NCBI GenBank assembly: GCA_037013495.1
Contig: CM072810.1
Coordinates: 75,252,449 to 75,316,448, forward strand
From: Hippophae tibetana
Taxonomy: Eukaryota > Streptophyta > Magnoliopsida > Rosales > Elaeagnaceae
Direction: 5' to 3'
DNA: 64,000 nt
The position numbers and the translations under genes were made by a program. Of this stretch, positions 47,755 to 59,900 are shown piece after piece. The notes below the pieces were generated by a model, which was given only the letters and a program-made list of their open reading frames with translations, was not told the DNA's origin and made no database searches. How positions within the stretch are numbered: the first letter of the stretch is position 1; every line of letters starts with the position of its first letter.

Positions 47755-50613
47755 GAACTCCAGAAAGAAAAGAAATAATCTTCCTAAAAAATAATTTCAT
47801 AAATGTTATCAGTTCTTCCTACATCACAAGGATAGTATTTTCTTTTATACGGAACAAACCCTTAGACGTAATGCAACTTTAATGTGTCTATTTAGTTGTG
47901 TAATGTGCATAATCCATCCGTGAAGAAAAAAAGCATAAAAATAATAATGAAAAATAAGACATATTAAATTTAACAATTCAGTAAAAAAGAAAATCGTTAT
48001 ACGTAAATGGTTTCGAAAACTAATCTTTCAATTTTATATTCCAAAAAACTAAATTGTAAAGGATAATGAGTATATTTATATGATAATGAGAATATTTGAT
48101 AGTTATTGAAAATATTTAGAATATTTTTAAACACACTTTTGGTCGGCACCTCAATATTCGTTATAATTGCATTGAACAAAATCCAAAGATAAAAAAAGGA
48201 ATATATGTGACAAAAACTTTAAAACCTCGGTAGGTGATTTAAATGGGAGAATTTGCGTTCAAAAAATGAGGTTCTTTGCCACGTAGATAAGATTATAGGA
48301 ATCATTACAAGTTTTAACTTGATATATTATAATAGTAATTTCGGTGTACGAGTCAAAAGTTATTTCCGTTTAAAGATGGAATTCTTATTTATCACATTTT
48401 CCATTTTTAATACTGTGAAGAGGATAACCCATCTTCTTTTTCCTACTCTTTTTTTATGAAGAACAAAGATAGATTGAACATTGAAATAAAGGTCAAGAAG
48501 AAGATACAATGGTTTCAAAAATAAATACGAAACGAAATCTACAAACAAAAACAACATCAACAAGTCCATAATACCCCAACCTTGTGATGGCAAAAAGGAT
48601 GATCACTTCTTTTGATATGTCGAATTCGAGCATTCAATCAAGAACTCCAGAAAGAAAAGCAATAATCTTCCTAAAAAACAATTTGAGAATGGTTATCAGT
48701 TCTTCCTTCATCACAAGGCTACTATTTTCTTTTATACGGAACAAACCCTTAGACGTAATGCAACTTTAATGTGTCTATTTAGAAGTGAAATGTGCATAAT
48801 CCATCCGTGAAGAAAAAAAGCATAAAAATAATAATGAAAAATAAGACATATTAAATTTAACAATCAGTAAAAAAGAAAATCGATATACGTAAATGGCTTC
48901 GAAAACTAATCTTTCAATTTTATATTCCAAAAAACTAAATTGTGAAGGATAATGAGTATATTTATATGATCACGAGAATATTTGATAGTTATTGAAAATA
49001 TTTAGAATATTTTTAAACACACTTTTGGTCGGCACCTCAATATTCGTTATAATTGCATTGAACAAAATCCAAAGCAAAAAAAAGAAGGAATATATGCGAC
49101 AAAAAATTTAAAACCTCGGTAGGTGATGTAAATGGGAGAATTTGCGTTCAAAAAATGAGGTTCTTCTGCCACGTAGATAAGATTATAGGAATCATTACAA
49201 GTTCTAACTTGATATATTATAATAGTAATTTCAAGGTACGAGTCAAAAGTTATGGTCGTTTAAAGTGGAATTCTTATTTATCACATTTTCTTTTTTTAAT
49301 ACTGTGAAGAGTATAACCCATCTTCTTTTTCCTACTCTATTTTTTATGAAGAACAAAGATTGATTGAACATTAAAATAAATGTCAAGAAGAAGATACAAT
49401 GGTTTCAAAAATAAATACGAAACGAAATCCACAAACAAAAACAACATCAACAAGTCCATAATACCCCAACCTTGTGATGGCAAAAAGGATGATCACTTCT
49501 TTTGATATGTCGAATTCGAGCATTCAATCAAGAACTCCAGAAAGAAAAGCAATAATCTTCCTAAAAAATAATTTCATAAATGTTATCAGTTCTTCCTACA
49601 TCAGAAGGATATTATTTTCTTTTATAGGGAACAAACCCTTAGACGTAATGCAACTTTAATGTTTCTATTTAGTTGTGTAATGTGCATAATCCATCCGTGA
49701 TGAAAAAAAGCATAAAAATAATAATGAAAAATAATACATATTAAATTTAACAATTCAGTAAAAAAGAAAATCGATATACGTAAATGGCTTCGAAAACTAA
49801 TCTTTCAATTTTATATTCCTAAAAAATAAATTGTGAAGGATAATGAGTATATTTGTATGATCATGAGAAGATTTGATAGATATTGAAAATATTTAGAATA
49901 TATTTAAACACACTTTCGGTCGGCACCTCAATATTCGTTATAATTGCATTGAACAAAATCCAAAGCAAAAAAAAGAAGGAATATATGCGACAAAATCTTT
50001 AAAACCTCGGTAGGTGATGTAAATGGGAGAATTTGCGTTCAAAAAATGAGGTTCTTCTGCCACGTAGATAAGATTATAGGTATCGTTACAAGTTCTAACT
50101 TGATATATTATAATAGTAATTTCGCGGTACAAGTCAAAAGTTATGGTCGTTTAAAGTTGGAATTATTATTTATCACATTTTATTTTTTTAATACTGTGAA
50201 GAGTATAACCCATCTTTTTTTTCCTACTCTTTTTTTTATGAAGAACAAGGATTGAGTGAAAATGGAAATAAAGGTCAAGAAGAAGATACAATGGTTTCAA
50301 AAATAAATACGAAATGAAATCCATAGACAAAAACAACATCAACAAGTCCATAATACCCCAACCTTGTGATGGCAAAAAGGATGATCACTTCTTTTGATAT
50401 GTCGAATTTGAGCATTCAATCAAGAACTCCAGAAAGAAAAGCAAAAATCTTACTAAAAAAAAATTTCATAAATGTTATCAGTTCTTCCTCCATCACAAGG
50501 ATACTATTTTCTTTTATACGGAACAAACCCTTAGTCGTAATGCAACTTTAATGTTTCTATTTAGTTGTGTAATGTGCATAATCCATCTGTGAAGAAAAAT
50601 AGCATAAAAATAA

Positions 50614-50621
50614 TATGTCTT
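50614..50621. other. Inversion junction between arrays 2 and 3
   Basis: Left of 50,614 the satellite reads on the minus strand and stops at agcataaaaataat. Right of 50,621 it reads on the + strand from taaataagaattcc (phase 252). The few bases between (atgtct), with their flanks, spell taatatgtctta, which itself occurs at phase ~680 of the + strand monomer. This looks like a short templated filler, as left by end joining or template switching. Confidence 0.75.
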
Positions 50622-51477
50622 AAATAAGAATTCCGACTTTAAACGACCATAACTTTTGACTCGTACCTTGAAATTACTATTATAATATATCAAGTTAGAA
50701 CTTGTAACGATTCCTCTAATCTTATCTACGTGGCAGAAGAACCTCATTTTTTGAACGCAAATTCTCCCATTTACATCACCTGCCGAGGTTTTAAAGTTTT
50801 TGTCGCATATATTCCTTTTTTTTGCTTTGGATTTTGTTCAATGCAATTATAACGAATATTGAGGTGCCGACCAAAAGTGTGCTTAAAAATATTCTAAATA
50901 TTTTCAATATCTATCAAATATTCTCATGATCATATAAATACACTCATTATCCTACACAATTTAGGTTTCTGGAATATAAAATTGAAAGATTAGTTTTCGA
51001 AGCCATTTACGTGTAGCGATTTTCTTTTTTACTGAATTGTTAAATTTAATATATCTTATTTTTCACTATTATTTTTATGCTTTTTTTCTTCACGGATGGA
51101 TTATGCACATTACACAACTAAATAGACACATTAAAGTTGCATTACGACTAAGGGTTTGTTCGGTATAAAAGAAAATAGTAGCCTTGTGATGTAGGAAGAA
51201 CTGATAACATTTATGAAATTATTTTTTAGGAAGATTATTGCTTTTCTTTCTGGAGTTCTTGATTCAATGCTCGAATTCGACATATCAAAAGAAGTGATCA
51301 TCCTTTTTGCCATCACAAGGTTGGGGTATTATGGACTTGTTGATGTTGTTTTTGTTTGTGTATTTCGTTTCGTATTTATTTTGGAAACCATTGTATCTTC
51401 TTCTTGACCTTTATTTCAATGTTCAATCTATCTTCGTTCTTCATAAAAAAAAGAGTAGGAAAAAGAAGATGGGTTAT
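50621..51477 (+). repeat. 857-bp satellite segment identical to 22,495-23,351 of array 1
   Basis: The segment matches array 1 at a constant offset of 28,126 with no difference found by eye, including the private cctacac variant in the T part and the W-type head of the next unit. At 51,478 the match ends in mid-monomer and the sequence switches to the array 2/3 subfamily. Array 3 therefore begins with a piece of array 1 joined within a monomer. Confidence 0.8.
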
Positions 51478-53928
51478 ACTCTTCACAGTATTAAAAAAAG
51501 AAAATGTGATAAATAAGAATTCCAACTTTAAACGACCATAACTTTTGACTTGTACTGCGAAATTACTATTATAATATATCAAGTTAGAACTTGTAACGAT
51601 ACCTATAATCTTATCTACGTGGCAGAAGAACCTCATTTTTTGAACGCATATTCTCCCATTTACATCACCTACCGAGGTTTTAAAGATTTTGTCGCATATA
51701 TTCCTTTTTTCTTTTGCTTTGGATTTTAGTCTATGCAATTATAACGAATATTGAGGTGCCGACCAAAAGTGTGTTTAAAAATATTCTAAATATTTTCAAT
51801 ATCTATCAAATTTTCTCATGATCATATAAATATACACATTATCCTTCACAATTTATTTTTTTGGAATATAAAATTGAAGGATTAGTTTTCGAAGCCATTT
51901 ACGTATAGCGATTTTCTTTTTTACTGAATTGTTAAATTTATATGTCTTATTTTTCATTATCATTTTTATGCTTTTTTTCTTCACGGATGGATTATGCAAA
52001 TTACACAACTAAATAGACACATTAAAGTTGCATTACGTCTAAGGGTTTGTTCCCTATAAAAGGAAATAATATCCTTCTGATGTAGGAAGAACTGATAACA
52101 TTTATGAAATTATTTTTTAGGAAGATTATTTCTGTTCTTTCTGGAGTTCATGGTTGAATGCTCGAATTCGACATATCAAAAGAAGTGATCATCCTTTTTG
52201 CCATCACAAGGTTGGGGTATTATGGACTTGTTGATATTGTTTTTGTCTGTGGATTTCGTTTCGTATTTATTTTTGAAACCATTGTATCTTCTTCTTGACC
52301 TTTATTTCCATGTTCACTCAATCCTTGTTCTTCATAAAAAAAAGAGTAGGAAAAAGAAGATGGGTTATACTCTTCACAGTATTAAAAGAAGAAAATGTCA
52401 TAAATAAGAATTCCAATTTAAACGACCATAACTTTTGACTTGTACCGCGAAATTACTATTATAATATATCAAGTTAGAACTTGTAACGATACCTATAATC
52501 TTATCTACGTGGCAAAAGAACCTCATTTTTGAACGCAAATTCTCCCATTTACATCACCTACCGAGGTTTTAAAGTTTTTGTCGCCTATATTCCTTTTTTT
52601 TTGCTTTGGAATTTGGTCAATGCAATTATAACGAATATTGAGGTGCCGACCAAAAGTGTGTTTAAAAATATTCTAAATATTTTCAATATCTATCAAATAT
52701 TCTCATGAGCATATAAATATACTCATTATCCTTCACAATTTATTTTTTTGGAATATAAAATTGGAAGATTAGGTTTCGAAATGATTTACGTATAGCGATT
52801 TTCTTTTTTACTGAATTGTTAAATTTAATATGTATTATTTTTCATTATTATTTTTATGCTTTTTTTCTTCATGGGTGGATTGTGCACATTACACAACTAA
52901 ATAGCCACATTAAAGTTGCATTATGTCTAAGGGTTTGTTCCGTATAAATGAAAATAGTATCCTTGTGATGGAGGAAAACTGATAACATTTATGAAATTAT
53001 TTTTTAGGAAGATTATTGCTTTTCTTTCGGGAGTTCTTGGTTGAATGCTCGAATTCGACATATCAAAAGAAGTGATCATCCTTTTTGCCATTACAAGGTT
53101 GGGGTATTATGGACTTGTTGATGTTGTTTTTGTCTGTGGATTTCATTTCGTATTTATTTTTGAAACCATTGTATCTTCTTCTTGACCTTTATTTCAATGT
53201 TCAATCAATCTTTGTTCTTCATAAAAAAAAGAGTAGGAAAAAGAAGATGGGTTATACTCTTCACAGTATTTAAAAAAGAAAATGTGATAAATAAGAATTC
53301 CAACTTTAAACGACCATAAGTTTTGACTTGTACCGTGAAATTACGATTATAATATATCAAGTTAGAACTTGTAACGATACCTATAATCTTATCTACGTGG
53401 CAGAAGAACCTCATATTTTGAACGCAAATTCTCACATTTACATAACCTACCGAGGTTTTAAAGTTTTTGTCACATATATTCCTTCTTTTTTTTGCTTTGG
53501 ATTTTGTTCAATGCAATTATAACGAATATTGAGGTGCCGACCGAAAGTGTGTTTAAATATATTCTAAATATTTTCAATTTCTATCAAATATTCTCATGAT
53601 CATATAAATATACTCATTATCCTTCACAATTTATTTTTTTGGAATATAAAATTGAAAGATTAGTTTTCAAAGCCATTTACGTATAGCGATTTTCTTTTTT
53701 ACTGAATTGTTAAATTTAATATGTATTATTTTTCATTATTATTTTTATGCTTTTTTTCTTCACGGGTGGATTGTGCACATTACACAACTAAATAGACACA
53801 TTAAAGTTGCATTATGTCTAAGGGTTTCTTCCCTATAAAAGAAAATAGTATCCTTGTGATGGAGGAAGAACTGATAACATTTATGAAATTATTTTTTAGG
53901 AAGATTATTTCTTTTCTTTCTGGAGTTC

Positions 53929-56900
53929 ATGGTTGAATGCTCGAATTCGACATATCAAAAGAAGTGATCATCCTTTTTGCCATCACAAGGTTGGGGTATT
54001 ATGGACTTGTTGATATTGTTTTTGTCTATGGATTTCGTTTCGTATTTATTTTTGAAACCATTGTATCTTCTTCTTGGCCTTTATTTCCATGTTCACTAAA
54101 TCTTTGTTCTTCATAAAAAAAAGAGTAGGAAAAAGAAGATGGGTTATACTCTTCACAGTATTAAAAAAATAAAATGTGATAAATAAGAATTCCAACTTTA
54201 AACGACCATAACTTTTGACTTGTACCGCGAAATTACTATTATAATATATCAAGTTAGAACTTGTAACGATTCCTATAATCTTATCTACGTGGCAGAAGAA
54301 CCTCATATTTTGAACGCAAATTCTCCCATTTACATAACCTACCTTGGTTTTAAAGTTTTTGTCGCATATATTCCTTCTTTTTTTTGCTTTGGATTTTGTT
54401 CAATGCAATTATAACGAATATTAAGATGCCGACCGAAAGTGTGTTTAAATATATTCTAAATATTTTCAATATCTATCAAATCTTCTCATGATCATACAAA
54501 TATACTCATTATCCTTCACAATTTATTTTTTTGGAATATAAAATTGAAAGATTAGTTTTCGAAGCCATTTACGTATAGCGATTTTCTTTTTTACTGAATT
54601 GTTAAATTTAATATGTATTATTTTTCATTATTATTTTTATGCTTTTTTTTCTTCACGAGTAGATTGTGCACATTACACAACTAAATAGCCGCATTAAAGT
54701 TTCATTACGTCTAAGAGTTTGTTCCGTATAAAAGAAAATAGTATCCTTGTGATGAAGGAAGAACTGATAACATTTATGAAATTATTTTTTAGTAAGATTA
54801 TTGCTTTTCTTTCTGGAGTTCTTGGTTGAGTGCTCAAATTCGACATATCAAAAGAAGTGATCATCCTTTTTGCCATCACAAGGTTGGGTGTATTATGGAC
54901 TTGTTGATGTTGTTTTTGTCTATGGATTTCGTTTCGTATTTATTTTTGAAACCATTGTATCTTCTTCTTGACCTTTATTTCCATGTTCACTCAATCCTTG
55001 TTCTTCATAAAAAAAAGAGTAGGAAAAAGAATATGGGTTATACTCTTCACAGTATTAAAAAAAGAAAATGTGATAAATAAGAATTCCAACTTTAAACGAC
55101 CATAACTTTTGACTTGTACCGCGAAATTACGATTATAATATATCAAGTTAGAACTTGTAACGATACCTATAATCTTATCTACGTGGCAGAAGAACCTCAT
55201 TTTTTGAACGCAAATTCTCCCATTTACATCACCTACCGAGGTTTTAAAGTTTTTGTCGCATATATTCCTTTTTTTTTTTGCTTTGGATTTTGGGCAAATC
55301 AATTATAACGAATATTGAGGTGCGGACCAAAAGTGTGTTTAAAAATATTCTAAATATTTTCAATATCTATCAAATATTCTCATGATCATATAAATATACT
55401 CATTATCCTTCACAATTTATTTTTTTGGAATATAAAATTGAAAGATTAGTTTTCGAAGCCATTTACGTATAGCGATTTTCTTTTTTACTGAATTGTTAAA
55501 TTTAATATGTCTTATTTTTCATTATTATTTTTATGCTTTTTTTCTTCACGGATGGATTTTGCACATTACACAACTAAATAGCCACATTAAAGTTGGATTA
55601 TGTCTAAGGGTTTGTTCCGTATAAAAGAAAATTATTGCCTTGTGATGGAGGAAAAACTGATAACATTTATGAAATTATTTTTTAGGAAGATTATTTCTTT
55701 TCTTTCTGGAGTTCATGGTTGAATGCTCGAATTCGACATATCAAAAGAAGTGATCATCCTTTTTGCCATCACAAGGTTGGGGTATTATGGACTTATTGAT
55801 ATTGTTTTTGTCTGTGGATTTCGTTTCGTATTTATTTTTGAAACCATTGTATCTTCTTCTTGACCTTTATTTCCATGTTCACTCAATCCTTGTTCTTCAT
55901 AAAAAAAGAGTAGGAAAAAGAAGATGGGTTATACTCTTCACAGTATTAAAAAAAGAAAATGTGATAAATAAGAATTCTAACTTTAAACGACCATAACTTT
56001 TGACTTGTAACGCGAAATTACTATTATAATATATCAAGTTAGAACTTGTAACGATACCTATAATCTTATCTACATGGCAAAAGAACCTCATTTTTTGAAC
56101 GCAAATTCTCCCATTTACATCACCTACCGAGGTTTTAATGTTTTTGTCACCTATATTCCTTTTTTTTTTTGCTTTGGAATTTGGTCAATGCAATTATAAC
56201 GAATATTGAGGTGCTGACCAAAAGTGTGTTTAAAAATATTCTAAATTTTTTCAATATCTATCAAATATTCTCATGATCATATAAATATACTCATTATCCT
56301 TCACAATTTATTTTTTTGGAATATAAAATTGAGAGATTAGTTTTCAAAGCCATTTACGTATAGCGATTTTCTTTTTTACTGAATTGTTAAATTTAATATG
56401 TATTATTTTTCATTATTATTTTTATGCTTTTTTTCTTCACGGGTGGATTGTGCACATTACACAACTAAATAGACACATTAAAGTTGCATTATGTCTAAGG
56501 GTTTCTTCCCTATAAAAGAAAATAGTATCCTTGTGATGGAGGAAGAACTGATAACATTTATGAAATTATTTTTTAGGAAGATTATTTCTTTTCTTTCTGG
56601 AGTTCATGGTTGAATGCTCGAATTCGACATATCAAAAGAAGTGATCATCCTTTTTGCCATCACAAGGTTGGGGTATTATGGACTTGTTGATATTGTTTTT
56701 GTCTATGGATTTCGTTTCGTATTTATTTTTGAAACCATTGTATCATCTTCTTGGCCTTTATTTCCATGTTCACTCAATCTTTGTTCTTCATAAAAAAAAG
56801 AGTAGGAAAAAGAAGATGGGTTATACTCTTCACAGTATTAAAAAAATAAAATGTGATAAATAAGAATTCCAACTTTAAACGACCATAACTTTTGACTTGT

Positions 56901-59900
56901 ACCGCGAAATTACTATTATAATATATCAAGTTAGAACTTGTAACGATTCCTATAATCTTATCTACGTGGCAGAAGAACCTCATATTTTGAACGCAAATTC
57001 TCCCATTTACATAACCTACCGAGGTTTTAAAGTTTTTGTCGCATATATTCCTTCTTTTTTTTGCTTTGGATTTTGTTCAATGCAATTATAATGAATATTG
57101 AGATGCCGACCGAAAGTGTGTTTAAATATATTCTAAATATTTTCAATATCTATCAAATCTTCTCATGATCATACAAATATACTCATTATCCTTCACAATT
57201 TATTTTTTTGGAATATAAAATTGAAAGATTAGTTTTCGAAGCCATTTACGTATAGCGATTTTCTTTTTTACTGAATTGTTAAATTTAATATGTATTATTT
57301 TTCATTATTATTTTTATGCTTTTTTTTCTTCACGAGTAGATTGTGCACATTACACAACTAAATAGCCGCATTAAAGTTTCATTACGTCTAAGAGTTTGTT
57401 CCGTATAAAAGAAAATAGTATCCTTGTGATGAAGGAAGAACTGATAACATTTATGAAATTATTTTTTAGGAAGATTATTGCTTTTCTTTCTGGAGTTCTT
57501 GGTTGAGTGCTCAAATTCGACATATCAAAAGAAGTGATCATCCTTTTTGCCATCACAAGGTTGGGTGTATTATGGACTTGTTGATGTTGTTTTTGTCTAT
57601 GGATTTCGTTTCGTATTTATTTTTGAAACCATTGTATCTTCTTCTTGACCTTTATTTCCATGTTCACTCAATCCTTGTTCTTCATAAAAAAAAGAGTAGG
57701 AAAAAGAATATGGGTTATACTCTTCACAGTATTAAAAAAAGAAAATGTGATAAATAAGAATTCCAACTTTAAACGACCATAACTTTTGACTTGTACCGCG
57801 AAATTACGATTATAATATATCAAGTTAGAACTTGTAACGATACCTATAATCTTATCTACGTGGCAGAAGAACCTCATTTTTTGAACGCAAATTCTCCCAT
57901 TTACATCACCTACCGAGGTTTTAAAGTTTTTGTCGCATATATTCCTTTTTTTTTTTGCTTTGGATTTTGGGCAAATCAATTATAACGAATATTGAGGTGC
58001 GGACCAAAAGTGTGTTTAAAAATATTCTAAATATTTTCAATATCTATCAAATATTCTCATGATCATATAAATATACTCATTATCCTTCACAATTTATTTT
58101 TTTGGAATATAAAATTGAAAGATTAGTTTTCGAAGCCATTTACGTATAGCGATTTTCTTTTTTACTGAATTGTTAAATTTAATATGTCTTATTTTTCATT
58201 ATTATTTTTATGCTTTTTTTCTTCACGGATGGATTTTGCACATTACACAACTAAATAGCCACATTAAAGTTGCATTATGTCTAAGGGTTTGTTCCGTATA
58301 AAAGAAAATTATTGCCTTGTGATGGAGGAAGAACTGATAACATTTATGAAATTATTTTTTAGGAAGATTATTTCTTTTCTTTCTGGAGTTCATGGTTGAA
58401 TGCTCGAATTCGACATATCAAAAGAAGTGATCATCCTTTTTGCCATCACAAGGTTGGGGTATTATGGACTTGTTGATATTGTTTTTGTCTGTGGATTTCG
58501 TTTCGTATTTATTTTTGAAACCATTGTATCTTCTTCTTGACCTTTATTTCCATGTTCACTCAATCCTTGTTCTTCATAAAAAAAGAGTAGGAAAAAGAAT
58601 ATGGGTTATACTCTTCACAGTATTAAAAAAAGAAAATGTGATAAATAAGAATTCCAACTTTAAACGACCATAACTTTTGACTTGTAACGCGAAATTACTA
58701 TTATAATATATCAAGTTAGAACTTGTAACGATACCTATAATCTTATCTACATGGCAAAAGAACCTCATTTTTTGAACGCAAATTCTCCCATTTACATCAC
58801 CTACCGAGGTTTTAATGTTTTTGTCACCTATATTCCTTTTTTTTTTGCTTTGGAATTTGGTCAAATCAATTATAACGAATATTGAGGTGCGGACCAAAAG
58901 TGTGTTTAAAAATATTCTAAATATTTTCAATATCTATCAAATATTCTCATGATCATATAAATATACTCATTATCCTTCACAATTTATTTTTTTGGAATAT
59001 AAAATTGAAAGATTAGTTTTCGAAGCCATTTACGTATAGCGATTTTCTTTTTTACTGAATTGTTAAATTTAATATGTCTTATTTTTCATTATTATTTTTA
59101 TGCTTTTTTTCTTCACGGATGGATTTTGCACATTACACAACTAAATAGCCACATTAAAGTTGCATTATGTCTAAGGGTTTGTTCCGTATAAAAGAAAATT
59201 ATTGCCTTGTGATGGAGGAAGAACTGATAACATTTATGAAATTATTTTTTAGGAAGATTATTTCTTTTCTTTCTGGAGTTCATGGTTGAATGCTCGAATT
59301 CGACATATCAAAAGAAGTGATCATCCTTTTTGCCATCACAAGGTTGGGGTATTATGGACTTGTTGATATTGTTTTTGTCTGTGGATTTCGTTTCGTATTT
59401 ATTTTTGAAACCATTGTATCTTCTTCTTGACCTTTATTTCCATGTTCACTCAATCCTTGTTCTTCATAAAAAAAGAGTAGGAAAAAGAAGATGGGTTATA
59501 CTCTTCACAGTATTAAAAAAAGAAAATGTGATAAATAAGAATTCCAACTTTAAACGACCATAACTTTTGACTTGTAACGCGAAATTACTATTATAATATA
59601 TCAAGTTAGAACTTGTAACGATACCTATAATCTTATCTACATGGCAAAAGAACCTCATTTTTTGAACGCAAATTCTCCCATTTACATCACCTACCGAGGT
59701 TTTAATGTTTTTGTCACCTATATTCCTTTTTTTTTTGCTTTGGAATTTGGTCAATGCAATTATAACGAATATTGAGGTGCTGACCAAAAGTGTGTTTAAA
59801 AATATTCTAAATTTTTTCAATATCTATCAAATATTCTCATGATCATATAAATATACTCATTATCCTTCACAATTTATTTTTTTGGAATATAAAATTGAGA

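Larger units (their letters stand above)
35945..50614 (-). repeat. Satellite array 2, inverted orientation, ~17 units
   Basis: The same ~891-bp monomer on the minus strand. Phase-1 ends lie near 36164, 37055, 37947, 38839, 39731, 40623, 41514, 42404, 43295, 44186, 45076, 45969, 46860, 47754, 48641, 49531 and 50423. It starts beside the 5' LTR at phase 220 and stops at about phase 700. Most units belong to a subfamily marked by GTACCGCG and TTGACTTG near phase 290. Parts at both ends (35,945-36,280 and around 48,250-49,400) carry type T or W marks of array 1, so the array is mosaic. No gene is visible. Confidence 0.95.
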
